A stretch of DNA of 64,000 nucleotides from positions 1 through 64,000 of the forward strand of contig NZ_JAJOHV010000026.1 in NCBI RefSeq assembly GCF_021129175.1, given 5' to 3'. The stretch is from Chromobacterium piscinae. GTDB lineage: Bacteria; Pseudomonadota; Gammaproteobacteria; Burkholderiales; Chromobacteriaceae. Below the pieces are notes generated by a model, which saw only the letters and a list, made by a program, of their open reading frames with translations, was not told the DNA's origin and did no database searches. This document shows positions 33,983 to 42,357 of the stretch, in pieces; position 1 is the stretch's first letter; each line of letters starts with the position of its first letter. The position numbers and the translations under genes were made by a program.

Positions 33983-34871
33983 GCCGGGGGTCGGCGCGCA
34001 GCCGCTCGGCCAGGTAGTCGATGAAGCGCCGCATCCGCGTCGAGCCGTAACGGCTTTCGGCGTGGACGATGTGTATCGGCAGCGGCGCGCTCTCGTAAGC
34101 TGTCAGCACCCGCTCCAGCTTGCCCGCCGCCAGCGCCTCCGCCACCTGGTAGGACATCACCCGGATCAGGCCGAAGCCGCCCTGCGCCGCGTCTATCGCC
34201 ACGTCGTTGCCGCTGACCGTCAGCCGCGGCCGCACCCTCACCCGCCGTTCTCCGTCAGCGCCGAACTTCCACTCCAGCGAAGCCGACGCGGCGGTGGACG
34301 CGATCACCGTATGCCGCAGCAAGTCTTCCGGCGCTTCCGGCGCGCCATGCCGCGCCAAGTAATCCGGCGAAGCGCACACCAGCCGCCTCACCTCGCCCAC
34401 CCTGACCGCCCGCAGCGACGAATCGGGCAGATGGCCGATGCGCACAGCCGCGTCCAGCCCTTCCTCCATCAGGTTCACCACGTTGTCGCGCAGCTGCGCC
34501 GACACCTCCACCAGCGGGTGCTGGCGCAAAAAGTCCAGTACCGCCGGCATCACGTACAGCCGGCCGAACAAAACCGGCGCGGTCAGGCGGATCAGGCCGC
34601 GCGGCTCGGCGTTGCCTCCGGCCGCAGCTTCCTCCGCCTCGGCCACCGCCGCCAGGATGCGGCGCGCGTCGTCCAGATAACGCGCGCCGGCCTCGGTCAC
34701 CCTGACGTAACGGGTCGTCCGGTTAAGCAGGCGCACGCCCAAATTTTCCTCCAGCGCCGCCACCGCGCGCGTCGCCGCCGGCGGCGACAACTTCAGCCTG
34801 CGCGCCGCGCCGGCGAAACCCTCTTCCTCGGCCACGGCGACGAAAACGCCCATCAAATGGAAACGATCCAC
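33972..34871 (-). CDS. LysR-family regulator
   Basis: A 299-residue LysR-type regulator with HTH GFAGAARRLKLSPPAATRAVAALEENLG (about residues 18-45) and a C-terminal effector domain of the CrgA/DsdC-like subgroup (LIRLTAPVLFGRLYVMP). The start is a GTG codon at 34869-34871 with GAGGA seven bases upstream; this gives the usual MDRFxxMxVFVAVAE beginning. A later ATG at 34853 is the alternative. Divergent from an AhpD-like protein gene (117-bp gap), which it probably regulates. Its 3' end overlaps the preceding oxidoreductase gene by 11 bp, convergently. Confidence 0.9.
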   Translation of the reverse strand: MDRFHLMGVFVAVAEEEGFAGAARRLKLSPPAATRAVAALEENLGVRLLNRTTRYVRVTEAGARYLDDARRILAAVAEAEEAAAGGNAEPRGLIRLTAPVLFGRLYVMPAVLDFLRQHPLVEVSAQLRDNVVNLMEEGLDAAVRIGHLPDSSLRAVRVGEVRRLVCASPDYLARHGAPEAPEDLLRHTVIASTAASASLEWKFGADGERRVRVRPRLTVSGNDVAIDAAQGGFGLIRVMSYQVAEALAAGKLERVLTAYESAPLPIHIVHAESRYGSTRMRRFIDYLAERLRADPRLTD

Positions 34872-34914
34872 TCACTATTCCTCTTAACGGAACAATCAAT
34901 TAAATAAAACAGAT

Positions 34915-34934
34915 ATTCTTCCACAATCAAGAAT
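34915..34934. promoter_or_regulatory. Inverted repeat between LysR and AhpD-like genes
   Basis: ATTCTT (34915-34920) and AAGAAT (34929-34934) with eight bases between, in the AT-rich divergent promoter region. A candidate LysR operator by position only. Confidence 0.35.
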
Positions 34935-34989
34935 TTGGCAAAGTGCTCTCCATGGCGGAAACGTTCCGCCCCACTTCAGGAGACTTGCC

Positions 34990-35514
34990 ATGAACCGCAT
35001 CGCCATCCCCGCCGCCAGCCAGCCGCTGCTGGCCGCCGTGCAGCAACAACTGGGCATGGTGCCCAATCTGATGAAGCTGCTGGCCCGCAGTCCGGCGGCG
35101 CTGGAAGGCTATCTGTCGCTGAACGGCGCGCTGGGCAAGGGCAAGCTGAGCGCCGGGCTGCGCGAGCGCATCGCTCTAGCCGTGGCCGAATTCAACGGCT
35201 GCGATTACTGCCTGTCCGCCCACAGCTATCTGGCCAAACATGTGGCCAAGCTTGGCGATGACGAAATCGCCGCCGCGCGCGATTTTTCCAGCGCCGACGC
35301 TCGCCAGGCCGCCGCGCTGCGCTTCGCGCTGCAAGTGGCTGAGCAGCGCGGCCGTGTGGATGACGCGGAGCTGGCCGCGCTGCGCGGCGCCGGCTTCGAC
35401 GAAGCGGAAACGCTGGAAATCGTGCTGACGGTGGCGTTGAACATTTTGACCAACTACGTCAATAACGCCGCCGCCACCACAGTAGACTTTCCGCTGGTCC
35501 AGGCCCGCGCGTAA
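34990..35514 (+). CDS. Carboxymuconolactone decarboxylase/AhpD-family peroxidase-like protein
   Basis: A 174-residue all-helical protein of the AhpD-like superfamily. The redox centre is EFNGCDYCLSAH: Glu67, Cys71, Cys74 and His78, the ExxxCxxCxxxH pattern of alkylhydroperoxidase AhpD-core proteins. Such proteins reduce peroxides or act as thiol-disulfide partners. CAGGAGA stands before ATG 34990. It is divergent from a LysR regulator, which suggests inducible expression under oxidative or electrophile stress. Whether it is a true peroxidase is not shown by sequence. Confidence 0.88.
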   Translation: MNRIAIPAASQPLLAAVQQQLGMVPNLMKLLARSPAALEGYLSLNGALGKGKLSAGLRERIALAVAEFNGCDYCLSAHSYLAKHVAKLGDDEIAAARDFSSADARQAAALRFALQVAEQRGRVDDAELAALRGAGFDEAETLEIVLTVALNILTNYVNNAAATTVDFPLVQARA

Positions 35515-35524
35515 GCCCGCCATC

Positions 35525-35548
35525 GCCGGGAGCCTGCGGGCTCCCGGC
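35525..35548 (+). terminator. Hairpin after the AhpD-like gene
   Basis: Perfect ten-bp stem GCCGGGAGCC/GGCTCCCGGC with loop TGCG, 11 bp after the stop codon. The following CCTTCC is a poor T-tract, so it is a probable rather than certain terminator. Confidence 0.55.
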
Positions 35549-35669
35549 CCTTCCATGCCCATGGTCTTTTATTGGCCGCCACGCTGCCCCATTCGTCCCC
35601 ATGCCTTAAAATAGCGGCAACCATTCCGGTTTCACCGATTTCCCAGCCGCCGCCGCGGCTCTGCTTCCG

Positions 35670-37343
35670 ATGATAGAAAACAACCCGAATATGTTGCTGC
35701 TGGCGGTGTTCGAGCGCGCCGCGCTGATGCTGATGGCGCTGTTCTTCCTCACCCGCGTCCGGCCGTTCCAGGATTTGCTGCGCCAGCAACGCCATACGCC
35801 GGCGGAGCTGGCCGGCGTATCGCTGCTGTTCTGCCTGTTCGCCGTGTTCAGCACTTATACCGGCATCCCGGTGGACGGCTCGCTGGTCAATGTCCGCACC
35901 ATCGCCATCCTGGCCGGCGGCATATTGTTCGGCCCCTGGGTGGGCATACCGGCCGGCATCGTCTCCGGCCTGCACCGCTACCTGATAGACATTCACGGCT
36001 ACACCTCGCTGCCCTGCCTGATCTCCAGCATCTGCGCCGGGCTGCTCGCCACCGCCATTCACTACCGCGCCGGCCGCCAGCGGCTGTGGCTGTACGGCAT
36101 CGCCGCCGGCGTGGCCTGCGAGAGCCTGACCATGGCGCTGATCCTGTGGTTCACCGAGCCGGCCGTCGGCCAGGCCATCGTCAGCCACATCGCCTACCCG
36201 ATGATCACCGGCACGGTCTGCATTGGTCTGATCATCAAGCTGGTGCAGGATCTGGATGACGAGAAGGAGCTGCTGGCGGCCCGCCAGGCCAAGCTGGCGC
36301 TGACCATCGCCAACCGCACCCTGCCCTATTTCCAGAACGTGGACCGCGATGCGCTGGTGGAGGTGTGCACCGTGATCCGCAACCACATCGGCGCCGACGC
36401 GGTGGCCATCACCGACACCCGCGACGTGCAGGCCTACGTCGGCCTGGGCAAGGACTATTACGAACCGGCCGCCCATTCCGCCATCGGCGAAATCACCCGC
36501 CGCGCGGTGGAACAGGACCAGATCATCATCGAGAACGACCTGCGCCAGTACCGGGTGGCGGACTTCCACTCGGTGATCATCATCCCGCTGCGCGAAAACG
36601 GCCGCGTCACCGGCACGCTGAAAATCTTCTTCCGCAAGAGCGGCGGCATCACCGGCTCGCTGCGCGAACTGGCCGTCGGCCTGTCGCAGCTGATCTCCAC
36701 CCAGATGGAGGCGTCGCGCATCAAGCAGCTGCAGGAGATGGCGCGCAAAGCCGAGTTCGCCGCGCTGCAGAGCAAGATCAACCCGCACTTCCTGTTCAAC
36801 GCGCTGAACGCGATCTCGTCGCTGATCCGCATCCGGCCGGCCGACGCGCGCCAGCTGATCGCCCAACTGGCCGACTACCTGCGCTACAACCTGTCGCTGG
36901 GCGACACGCTGATCGACATCCAAGAGGAGCTGAAACAGGTGCGCGACTACGTGGCCATCGAACAGGCGCGCTTCGGCAGCAAGCTGTCCGTCGCATTCGA
37001 TGTCGACGAAGTCCACGCCCGCGTGCCCAGCCTGCTGCTGCAGCCCTTGGTGGAAAACGCGATATTGCACGGCATCCAGCCGCGCAAGGAGGCGGGCGAG
37101 GTGCGCATCGCGGTGAAGAAGCTGGACGACCGCATCCGGGTATCCGTGCGCGACACCGGCTACGGCATCAGCCAGGAAGTGATGGACGGCATCGCCGAGG
37201 GCAAGGTGGAGAGCCGCAGCATCGGCCTGTCCAACGTCAACGAGCGCATCAAGCTCTTGTACGGCGAGGGCCTGCGGCTTACCCGGCTGGAGCCGGGCAC
37301 CGAGGTGAGTTTCGAACTGCCACTGGAGGACGCCGCATGCTGA
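35670..37343 (+). CDS. LytS-family sensor histidine kinase, YpdA-like
   Basis: A 557-residue inner-membrane sensor kinase. Residues 1-200 form a 5TM-5TMR_LYT sensor (GGILFGPWVGIPAGIVSGLHRY). A GAF domain spans about 215-350, followed by a His_kinase domain with the phospho-acceptor His373 in INPHFLFNALNAI and a HATPase with LLQPLVENAILHG and VRDTGYGI. The order and length match E. coli YpdA (565) and BtsS (561). The next gene is a LytTR response regulator whose start overlaps the stop codon (ATGCTGA). A YhjX-like transporter follows, the known YpdAB target in E. coli, so the YpdA assignment and sensing of extracellular pyruvate are favoured. Confidence 0.9.
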   Translation: MIENNPNMLLLAVFERAALMLMALFFLTRVRPFQDLLRQQRHTPAELAGVSLLFCLFAVFSTYTGIPVDGSLVNVRTIAILAGGILFGPWVGIPAGIVSGLHRYLIDIHGYTSLPCLISSICAGLLATAIHYRAGRQRLWLYGIAAGVACESLTMALILWFTEPAVGQAIVSHIAYPMITGTVCIGLIIKLVQDLDDEKELLAARQAKLALTIANRTLPYFQNVDRDALVEVCTVIRNHIGADAVAITDTRDVQAYVGLGKDYYEPAAHSAIGEITRRAVEQDQIIIENDLRQYRVADFHSVIIIPLRENGRVTGTLKIFFRKSGGITGSLRELAVGLSQLISTQMEASRIKQLQEMARKAEFAALQSKINPHFLFNALNAISSLIRIRPADARQLIAQLADYLRYNLSLGDTLIDIQEELKQVRDYVAIEQARFGSKLSVAFDVDEVHARVPSLLLQPLVENAILHGIQPRKEAGEVRIAVKKLDDRIRVSVRDTGYGISQEVMDGIAEGKVESRSIGLSNVNERIKLLYGEGLRLTRLEPGTEVSFELPLEDAAC

Positions 37344-38083
37344 AGGCGCTGATCGTAGAGGACGAATACCTGGCGCGCGAGGAGCTCGCCTATCTGATCC
37401 GCGAGCACAGCAAGATCGAGATCGCCGCCAGCGTCGAGGACGGGCTGGAAGCGTTCAAATTCCTGCAGGAAAACGACGTGGACGTGGTGTTCCTGGACAT
37501 CAACATCCCGTCGATAGACGGCCTGCTGCTGGCCAAGAATCTGCACAAGACCACGCGGCCGCCGCGCATCGTCTTCGTCACCGCCTACAAGGAGTTCGCG
37601 GTGGACGCCTTCGAGCTGGAAGCCTTCGACTACATTCTCAAGCCTTACAACGAGACCCGCATCATCGGCCTGCTGCGCAAGCTGGAGGCATTGGAGCAGG
37701 CCCCGCCGCCCATCACCGCGGTAAGCGCACCGGCCGCCGACGCCGCCCCGGCCAACCGCACCGTCAACCTAGCCAAGGGCGACAGCATCATCGTCACGCC
37801 CTGCGACGACATCTACTACGTCGAAGCCGATGAAAAGGTCACCCTGGTCTACACTGCGCACGACCGCTATGTGATGGCGATGAGCATCAGCGAGTTCGTG
37901 TCGCGGCTGCCGGCCGACAGCTTCTTCCGCTGCCACCGCTCGTTCTGCGTCAACATCCACAAGATCCGCGAGATCGCGCCGTGGCAGAACAGCACCTACA
38001 TCATCAAGCTGTACGATCTGAAGGCGGAAATCCCGGTCAGCCGCAGCAACATCAAGGCGTTCAGGCAGTTGATGCATCTCTGA
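37337..38083 (+). CDS. LytTR response regulator, YpdB-like
   Basis: A 248-residue response regulator. The receiver domain has acidic pocket VEDE, phospho-acceptor Asp54 in VFLDINIP and Lys in YILKPYNETR. The C-terminal LytTR DNA-binding domain (about residues 140-248) includes YYVEADEKVTLVYTAHDRYVM and FFRCHRSFCVNIHKI. It overlaps the kinase gene by seven bases and is translated by coupling. Two direct repeats resembling the YpdB target begin right after its stop codon, before the YhjX-like gene. By analogy with E. coli, phosphorylated regulator should activate that transporter. Confidence 0.93.
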   Translation: MLKALIVEDEYLAREELAYLIREHSKIEIAASVEDGLEAFKFLQENDVDVVFLDINIPSIDGLLLAKNLHKTTRPPRIVFVTAYKEFAVDAFELEAFDYILKPYNETRIIGLLRKLEALEQAPPPITAVSAPAADAAPANRTVNLAKGDSIIVTPCDDIYYVEADEKVTLVYTAHDRYVMAMSISEFVSRLPADSFFRCHRSFCVNIHKIREIAPWQNSTYIIKLYDLKAEIPVSRSNIKAFRQLMHL

Positions 38084-38084
38084 T

Positions 38085-38115
38085 TGCAGTTCATTCCGCG
38101 CCGCCTGCATTTCAT
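38085..38115 (+). promoter_or_regulatory. YpdB-like direct-repeat binding site
   Basis: Direct repeats TGCAGTTCAT (38085-38094) and TGCATTTCAT (38106-38115), separated by exactly 11 bp. This is close to the published E. coli YpdB site in the yhjX promoter as I remember it (GGCATTTCAT-N11-GGCATTTCAT). A -10-like TATAGT lies at 38149-38154, so the boxes sit just upstream of the -35 region, where a LytTR activator normally binds. Confidence 0.78.
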
Positions 38116-38189
38116 TCCCTGGCTGCGCCGCCTTTATAAGGGCGGGCTTATAGTCATGCCAACAGTAATGACTTTAAGCGAGCAGCGCC

Positions 38190-39413
38190 ATGACCGCCTC
38201 AAGCAACGCCATCCGCTACCGTACCCTGGCCGGTACCGTCCTCACCCAGTTCGCGCTGGGTTCCGTCTACACCTGGAGCCTGTTCAACGCCCAGCTGTCG
38301 CATAAGCTGGGCGAGCCGGTCAGCCAGGTGGCCTTCGCCTTCGGCCTGCTCAGCCTCGCGCTGGCGGTGGCTTCGTCGATGGCCGGCAAGCTGCAGGAAC
38401 GCTTCGGCGTGCGCAAAGTGGCCATCGCCTCCGGCCTGATGCTGGGCCTGGGCTTCTATCTGACCTCGCAAGCCAACAACCTGATCATGCTCTACCTGTG
38501 CGCCGGCCTTCTGGTGGGCTTCGCCGATGGCGCCGGTTACCTGATGTCGCTGTCCAATTGCGTGAAATGGTTCCCGGAGCGCAAGGGCTTGATCTCCGCC
38601 TGCGCCATCGGCGCCTACGGCCTGGGCAGCCTGGGCTTCAAGTTCATCAACCTGGCGCTGCTGTCGCATTTCAGCCTGGAAGCCACCTTCCAGCTATGGG
38701 GCCTGATCGCCATGGCCATGGTGGTGGCCGGCGCGCTGTTGATGACCGACGCACCCAAGCAACCGGCCGCTGCGCAAACCGGCGGCAACCGCGACTACTC
38801 GCTGGCCGAAGCGATGCGCCAACCGCAGTACTGGATGCTGGCGCTGATGTTCCTGACCGTGTGCATGAGCGGCCTGTACGTGATCGGCGTGGCCAAGGAT
38901 ATCGGCGAGAGCTTCGTCCACCTGTCGGCCGCCACCGCCGCCAACGCGGTGGCTGTGATCGCGGTGGCCAATCTGTCCGGCCGCCTGGTGCTGGGCGTGC
39001 TGTCCGACAAGATGCCGCGCATCCGCGTGATCACCATCGCCCAGATCGCCGCGCTGGCCGGCATGCTGACCCTGCTGTTCGCGCCGCTGAACGCCGGCCT
39101 GTTCTTCGCCGCCATCGCCTGCATCGCCTTCAGCTTCGGCGGCACCATCACCGTCTACCCATCTCTGGTCAGCGATTTCTTCGGCCTGAACAACCTGACC
39201 AAGAACTACGGCGTGATCTACCTGGGCTTCGGCATCGGCAGCATCGTCGGCTCCATCGTGGCCTCGCTGTTCGGCGGCTTCCTCGCCACCTTCCACCTGA
39301 TCCTGGCGCTGCTGATCGTCGCCCTGCTGTTCTCGCTGACCATCCGCCAGCCGGGCGCGGCCCAGGCCAAGCGGGAAGACTTCGATGCCGAGCCGCATTT
39401 GGGCAAGGCCTGA
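38190..39413 (+). CDS. MFS transporter of the OFA family, YhjX-like
   Basis: A 407-residue inner-membrane carrier with 12 helices. The N-terminus YRTLAGTVLTQFALGSVYTWSLFNAQLS is characteristic of oxalate/formate antiporter (OFA) family members such as E. coli YhjX; QERFGVRKVAIASGLMLGLGF is the MFS loop 2-3 signature region. In E. coli YhjX is induced by pyruvate through YpdA/YpdB and is linked to pyruvate transport. Here the gene follows a LytS/LytTR pair and carries YpdB-like boxes in its promoter, so the same regulatory unit appears to be preserved. Start ATG 38190 has a weak Shine-Dalgarno. A clear terminator follows. Confidence 0.9.
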   Translation: MTASSNAIRYRTLAGTVLTQFALGSVYTWSLFNAQLSHKLGEPVSQVAFAFGLLSLALAVASSMAGKLQERFGVRKVAIASGLMLGLGFYLTSQANNLIMLYLCAGLLVGFADGAGYLMSLSNCVKWFPERKGLISACAIGAYGLGSLGFKFINLALLSHFSLEATFQLWGLIAMAMVVAGALLMTDAPKQPAAAQTGGNRDYSLAEAMRQPQYWMLALMFLTVCMSGLYVIGVAKDIGESFVHLSAATAANAVAVIAVANLSGRLVLGVLSDKMPRIRVITIAQIAALAGMLTLLFAPLNAGLFFAAIACIAFSFGGTITVYPSLVSDFFGLNNLTKNYGVIYLGFGIGSIVGSIVASLFGGFLATFHLILALLIVALLFSLTIRQPGAAQAKREDFDAEPHLGKA

Positions 39414-39437
39414 GCCTCTCGTCTTCCAGGTAAGACC

Positions 39438-39461
39438 AAGCCCCCGGACTCGGGGGCTTTT
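39438..39461 (+). terminator. Rho-independent terminator after the YhjX-like gene
   Basis: Stem AAGCCCCCG/CGGGGGCTT with loop GACT followed by TTTT, 24 bp after the stop codon. Confidence 0.85.
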
Positions 39462-39804
39462 CTCATGCAATGTGATAGTGACAGCTTGTTGGCTTTTCCA
39501 ATTCAGGCGCATGATCATCCATGCGACCATATCCCCTTCAGCACGCGCCGGTAAAAAAGCGCCTGGCCAGGTTTTAAGACGCCGACTTGTTCGACGCCGC
39601 GTGACGGTAGCGCGCGGCTAGTTTCGGCGGCTCCTGGCCAGGCGCTTTTTTACCGGGGTTTCACGGGCTGCAGGGGCGGCCTGGGGGTGTCGGGGGCTGG
39701 CCGCGCAGCCCCCTGACCCGCCTACCAGGCGGAATTAGTGCCAGGACATCATCACCCTGCGGCCATGGCTTAAGGGAACGCCCGGCCTGAGCCGGACTTC
39801 CGCC
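39462..39804. other. Structured non-coding region
   Basis: About 340 bp between convergent genes without a credible ORF. It holds a perfect long inverted repeat (listed separately) and two further hairpins: GGGGGCTG/CAGCCCCC with a six-base loop (39692-39713), and CCGCCT/AGGCGG (39719-39733). The density of palindromes is well above that of other gaps in the window. Confidence 0.5.
39548..39656. repeat. 109-bp element with perfect 24-bp terminal inverted repeats
   Basis: The arms at 39548-39571 and 39633-39656 are exact reverse complements of 24 bases; each contains the palindrome CCTGGCCAGG and an A6/T6 tract. A 61-bp centre separates them. The T6 tracts lie at the outer part of each arm, so RNA from either strand would form a stem ending in U6, as in a bidirectional terminator, but the neighbouring + gene already has its own terminator. 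The size and layout also resemble a REPIN (two inverted REP sequences) or a small MITE. No target-site duplication is visible. Confidence 0.7.
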
Positions 39805-40248
39805 CTACCGCCGCGCCAACCAGATATCCAGCTGGCGGGCAAAAGCCTGCCGATCCCCCTGGCTCAAGGGCGGCGGCCCCTCGGTCTGCACCCCGCTCGC
39901 GCGCAGATTGTCCATGAAATCCCGCATCGTCAGCTGGGCCGCGATGGTCTCCTTGGAAAACGCGTCGCCGCGCCAATTCAGCGCCTGCGCGCCCTTGGCC
40001 AACACTTCGGCCGCCAGCGGGATGTCGCCGGTGATCAACAGGTCGGTCGGCGCTATGCGGCGGGCGATCTCGTTGTCGGCCACATCGAAGCCCTTCGGCA
40101 CCTGCAGCGCGCGGATATTCGGCGCCTTCGGCACCGTCAGCAGCTGGTTGGCGACGAACACCAGCTCCACGCCGGTGCGCTGCGCCGCGCGGCATAGCAC
40201 TTCCCTTATCACCTTGGGACAGGCGTCGGCGTCTACCCAGATCGTCAT
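39805..40248 (-). CDS. UPF0178 family protein, YaiI-like
   Basis: A 147-residue member of the YaiI/YqxD (UPF0178) family, related to PIN/NYN nuclease-like folds. Conserved signatures visible: [18 protein letters not shown] at the N-terminus, [37 protein letters not shown] and [20 protein letters not shown]. The Asp residues of WVDADAC and TGDIPLA could form an acidic metal site. Start ATG at 40246-40248 begins the family consensus; the frame stays open upstream to 40311. The biochemical role of the family is not established. It is divergent from the liu operon. Confidence 0.92.
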   Translation of the reverse strand: MTIWVDADACPKVIREVLCRAAQRTGVELVFVANQLLTVPKAPNIRALQVPKGFDVADNEIARRIAPTDLLITGDIPLAAEVLAKGAQALNWRGDAFSKETIAAQLTMRDFMDNLRASGVQTEGPPPLSQGDRQAFARQLDIWLARR

Positions 40249-40379
40249 GGCGGTTTCTTTCTCTATCGATAGCCCGCCATGATACCCGTCAATCTCGACA
40301 ACCGTATCCAAAGCGTCGCGGCAGCCGCCGTTTGCGAGTACAAGCGCCCATCTCCTCAGCTCGCTGTCATCGCGCCATA

Positions 40380-40410
40380 TTGACGCTTACGTAAACGTAA
40401 GCGATGATGT
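40380..40410 (+). promoter_or_regulatory. liu promoter with LiuR-like palindrome
   Basis: A -35-like TTGACG at 40380-40385 is followed by the palindrome GCTTACGTAAACGTAAGC (40385-40402, arms GCTTACGT/ACGTAAGC) and a -10-like GATGAT (40403-40408). An operator placed between -35 and -10 is typical for MerR-family regulators, and the ACGTAAACGT core resembles the LiuR sites known from leucine-degradation operons of proteobacteria. The liuR gene itself is not in this window. Confidence 0.7.
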
Positions 40411-40456
40411 GTTCATCAGGCGCCGAGCCGCGCCGCACGCCAACGAGGAGAATTCC

Positions 40457-41626
40457 ATGTACAGCAGCCTGCGCTTCGCCTTCGGCGAGACTTACGACCT
40501 CCTGCGCGAATCGGTGCGCGACTTCGCCGAACGCGAAATCGCGCCACGCGCCGCCGCCATCGACCAGGACAATCTGTTCCCGGCCGACCTGTGGCGCAAG
40601 TTCGGCGAGCTGGGCTTGCTCGGCATCACCGTCAGCGAGCAGTACGGCGGCGTGGACATGGGCTACCTCGCCCACATGATCGCGATGGAAGAAATCAGCC
40701 GCGCCAGCGCCTCGGTGGGCCTATCCTACGGCGCGCACTCCAATCTGTGCGTCAACCAGATCTACAAGAACGGCAACGACGCCCAGCGCAGCCGTTACCT
40801 GCCCAAGCTGATCACCGGCGAGCACGTAGGCGCCTTGGCGATGTCCGAGCCCAACGCCGGCTCCGACGTGGTCAGCATGAAGCTGAAAGCTGACAAGACC
40901 GACGGCGGCTATCTGCTCAACGGCAGCAAGATGTGGATCACCAACGGCGGCGACGCCGACACGCTGGTGGTTTACGCCAAGACCGACGTCAACGCCGGCC
41001 CCAAGGGCATCACCGCCTTCATCATTGAAAAAAGCTTCGCCGGCTTCAGCCACGGCAGCAAGCTGGACAAGCTGGGCATGCGCGGCTCCAACACCTATCC
41101 CATCTTCTTCGACAACTGTTTCGTGCCGGACGAAAACGTGTTGGGCGGCGAAGGCAACGGCGTGAAAGTGCTGATGAGCGGCCTGGACTACGAGCGCTCG
41201 GTGCTGGCGGCCGGCCCCCTGGGCATCATGCAGGCCAGCCTGGACATCGTGGTGCCCTACCTGAACGACCGCAGCCAGTTCGGCCAGCCGATAGGCGACT
41301 TCCAGCTGATGCAGGGCAAGCTGGCCGACATGTACGTCAAGCTGTCCGCCAGCCGCGCCTACGTCTACGCCGTCGGCCAGGCGCTGGACCGAGGCGAGAC
41401 CGGCCGCCAGACGCGCAAGGACGCCGCCGGCGCCATCCTGTACGCCGCCGAGAACGCCACCCAGCTGGCGCTGGACGCCATCCAGTGCCTGGGCGGCAAT
41501 GGCTACATCAACGAATACGCGACCGGCCGCCTGCTGCGCGACGCCAAGCTGTACGAAATCGGCGCCGGCACCAGCGAGATCCGCCGCTGGCTCATCGGCC
41601 GCGAATTGATGGCCGAAACCCGCTGA
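40457..41626 (+). CDS. liuA: Isovaleryl-CoA dehydrogenase
   Basis: Oxidises isovaleryl-CoA to 3-methylcrotonyl-CoA with FAD, passing electrons to ETF; third step of leucine breakdown. 389 residues, the acyl-CoA dehydrogenase layout: N-terminal helices, beta domain with [15 protein letters not shown] and WITNGG, C-terminal helices with [12 protein letters not shown]. The catalytic base is Glu246 in [14 protein letters not shown], on the helix position specific to isovaleryl-CoA dehydrogenases. GAGGAG lies six bases before ATG 40457. It is first in the liu operon, behind a LiuR-like palindrome. Confidence 0.96.
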   Translation: MYSSLRFAFGETYDLLRESVRDFAEREIAPRAAAIDQDNLFPADLWRKFGELGLLGITVSEQYGGVDMGYLAHMIAMEEISRASASVGLSYGAHSNLCVNQIYKNGNDAQRSRYLPKLITGEHVGALAMSEPNAGSDVVSMKLKADKTDGGYLLNGSKMWITNGGDADTLVVYAKTDVNAGPKGITAFIIEKSFAGFSHGSKLDKLGMRGSNTYPIFFDNCFVPDENVLGGEGNGVKVLMSGLDYERSVLAAGPLGIMQASLDIVVPYLNDRSQFGQPIGDFQLMQGKLADMYVKLSASRAYVYAVGQALDRGETGRQTRKDAAGAILYAAENATQLALDAIQCLGGNGYINEYATGRLLRDAKLYEIGAGTSEIRRWLIGRELMAETR

Positions 41627-41729
41627 GCGCGGCGGATAAAATGCCTGATGCCGCGTTGCGCAGCCTTGCCTCAGGCCTTTTCTCCTGCCGCCCCACACTA
41701 CTTTCCGGCAACGCTCAGGAAACAAGAAC

Positions 41730-42074
41730 ATGAACGCCGCCGAACGCATCGTCCAGGCCCAGCTGGACGCCTACAACGCCCGCAACCTGGACGCCTTCGC
41801 CGCCTGCTACGCCGAGGACGTCAAGGTCTACCGCCTGCCATCGATGGCGCAGAGCCTATCCGGCCGCGCCGCGCTGGCCGACCATTACGCCAGCAAGCGC
41901 TTCCATCTGCCCAAGCTGCACGCCGCGCTGCTGCACCGCATCGTGCAAGGCAGCCGCGTCATCGACCACGAGGACGTGACGCTGGACGGCGAAACCCGCT
42001 TTCGCGCCGTCGCCATCTACGACGTCAACGCCGATGGATTGATCGCCTCGGTGTGGTTTGTGGATGAGGCCTGA
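41730..42074 (+). CDS. NTF2-like/SnoaL-like protein
   Basis: A 114-residue protein of the nuclear transport factor 2-like cone fold, as in SnoaL and steroid isomerase-like proteins. It begins ERIVQAQLDAYNARNLDAFAACYAEDVKVY and has the later strands LHRIVQGSRVIDHEDVTLDG and RAVAIYDVNADGLIASVWFV. The fold binds small hydrophobic ligands or acts as an isomerase/hydrolase; no catalytic residue can be assigned. AGGA stands before ATG 41730. It sits between liuA and liuB, in the direction of the operon, but is not a standard liu gene. Confidence 0.82.
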   Translation: MNAAERIVQAQLDAYNARNLDAFAACYAEDVKVYRLPSMAQSLSGRAALADHYASKRFHLPKLHAALLHRIVQGSRVIDHEDVTLDGETRFRAVAIYDVNADGLIASVWFVDEA

Positions 42075-42088
42075 ACTGGAACAACTCA

Positions 42089-42355
42089 ATGAGAAAATTG
42101 CACCATCCGCCCTTTAATATCAGTGCGCTCGCAGACGAGGTGGAAAACGATGGCATCGCAGTCATTGTTTCCAATACCTCGCATCAACGCCAAGCTGGCC
42201 AAGAAGTCATAGAAGCCCTCTCAGCGCGAGCCGTCACCGCCCGTTCCGTCGAGGCGGGAGCGCCCAATTTCGTACATTGCATCTACAACAGTGACGAAAT
42301 GACCTCCTCCGAGGCTCAATCCATTGGTCAATCCCTAGATATTGAGGATCTGTAA
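42089..42355 (+). CDS. Small orphan protein within the liu operon
   Basis: An 88-residue frame that exactly fills the space between the NTF2-like gene (14 bp upstream) and liuB (its stop is two bases before the liuB ATG). Base composition is clearly less GC-rich than the neighbours and third positions are not GC-biased. The protein ([22 protein letters not shown], cut short here) is acidic and has no motif I know. It may be a recently acquired gene, or the frame may be fortuitous over inserted DNA; the liuB Shine-Dalgarno (GAGGA) lies inside it. Moderate confidence that it is translated. Confidence 0.5.
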   Translation: MRKLHHPPFNISALADEVENDGIAVIVSNTSHQRQAGQEVIEALSARAVTARSVEAGAPNFVHCIYNSDEMTSSEAQSIGQSLDIEDL

Positions 42356-42357
42356 CC

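Noticed and set aside
39541-39740. Possible integron attC site or 4.5S RNA
   Set aside because: No GTTRRRY/RYYYAAC core sites, and none of the conserved SRP RNA loop sequence; only the inverted repeats are supported.
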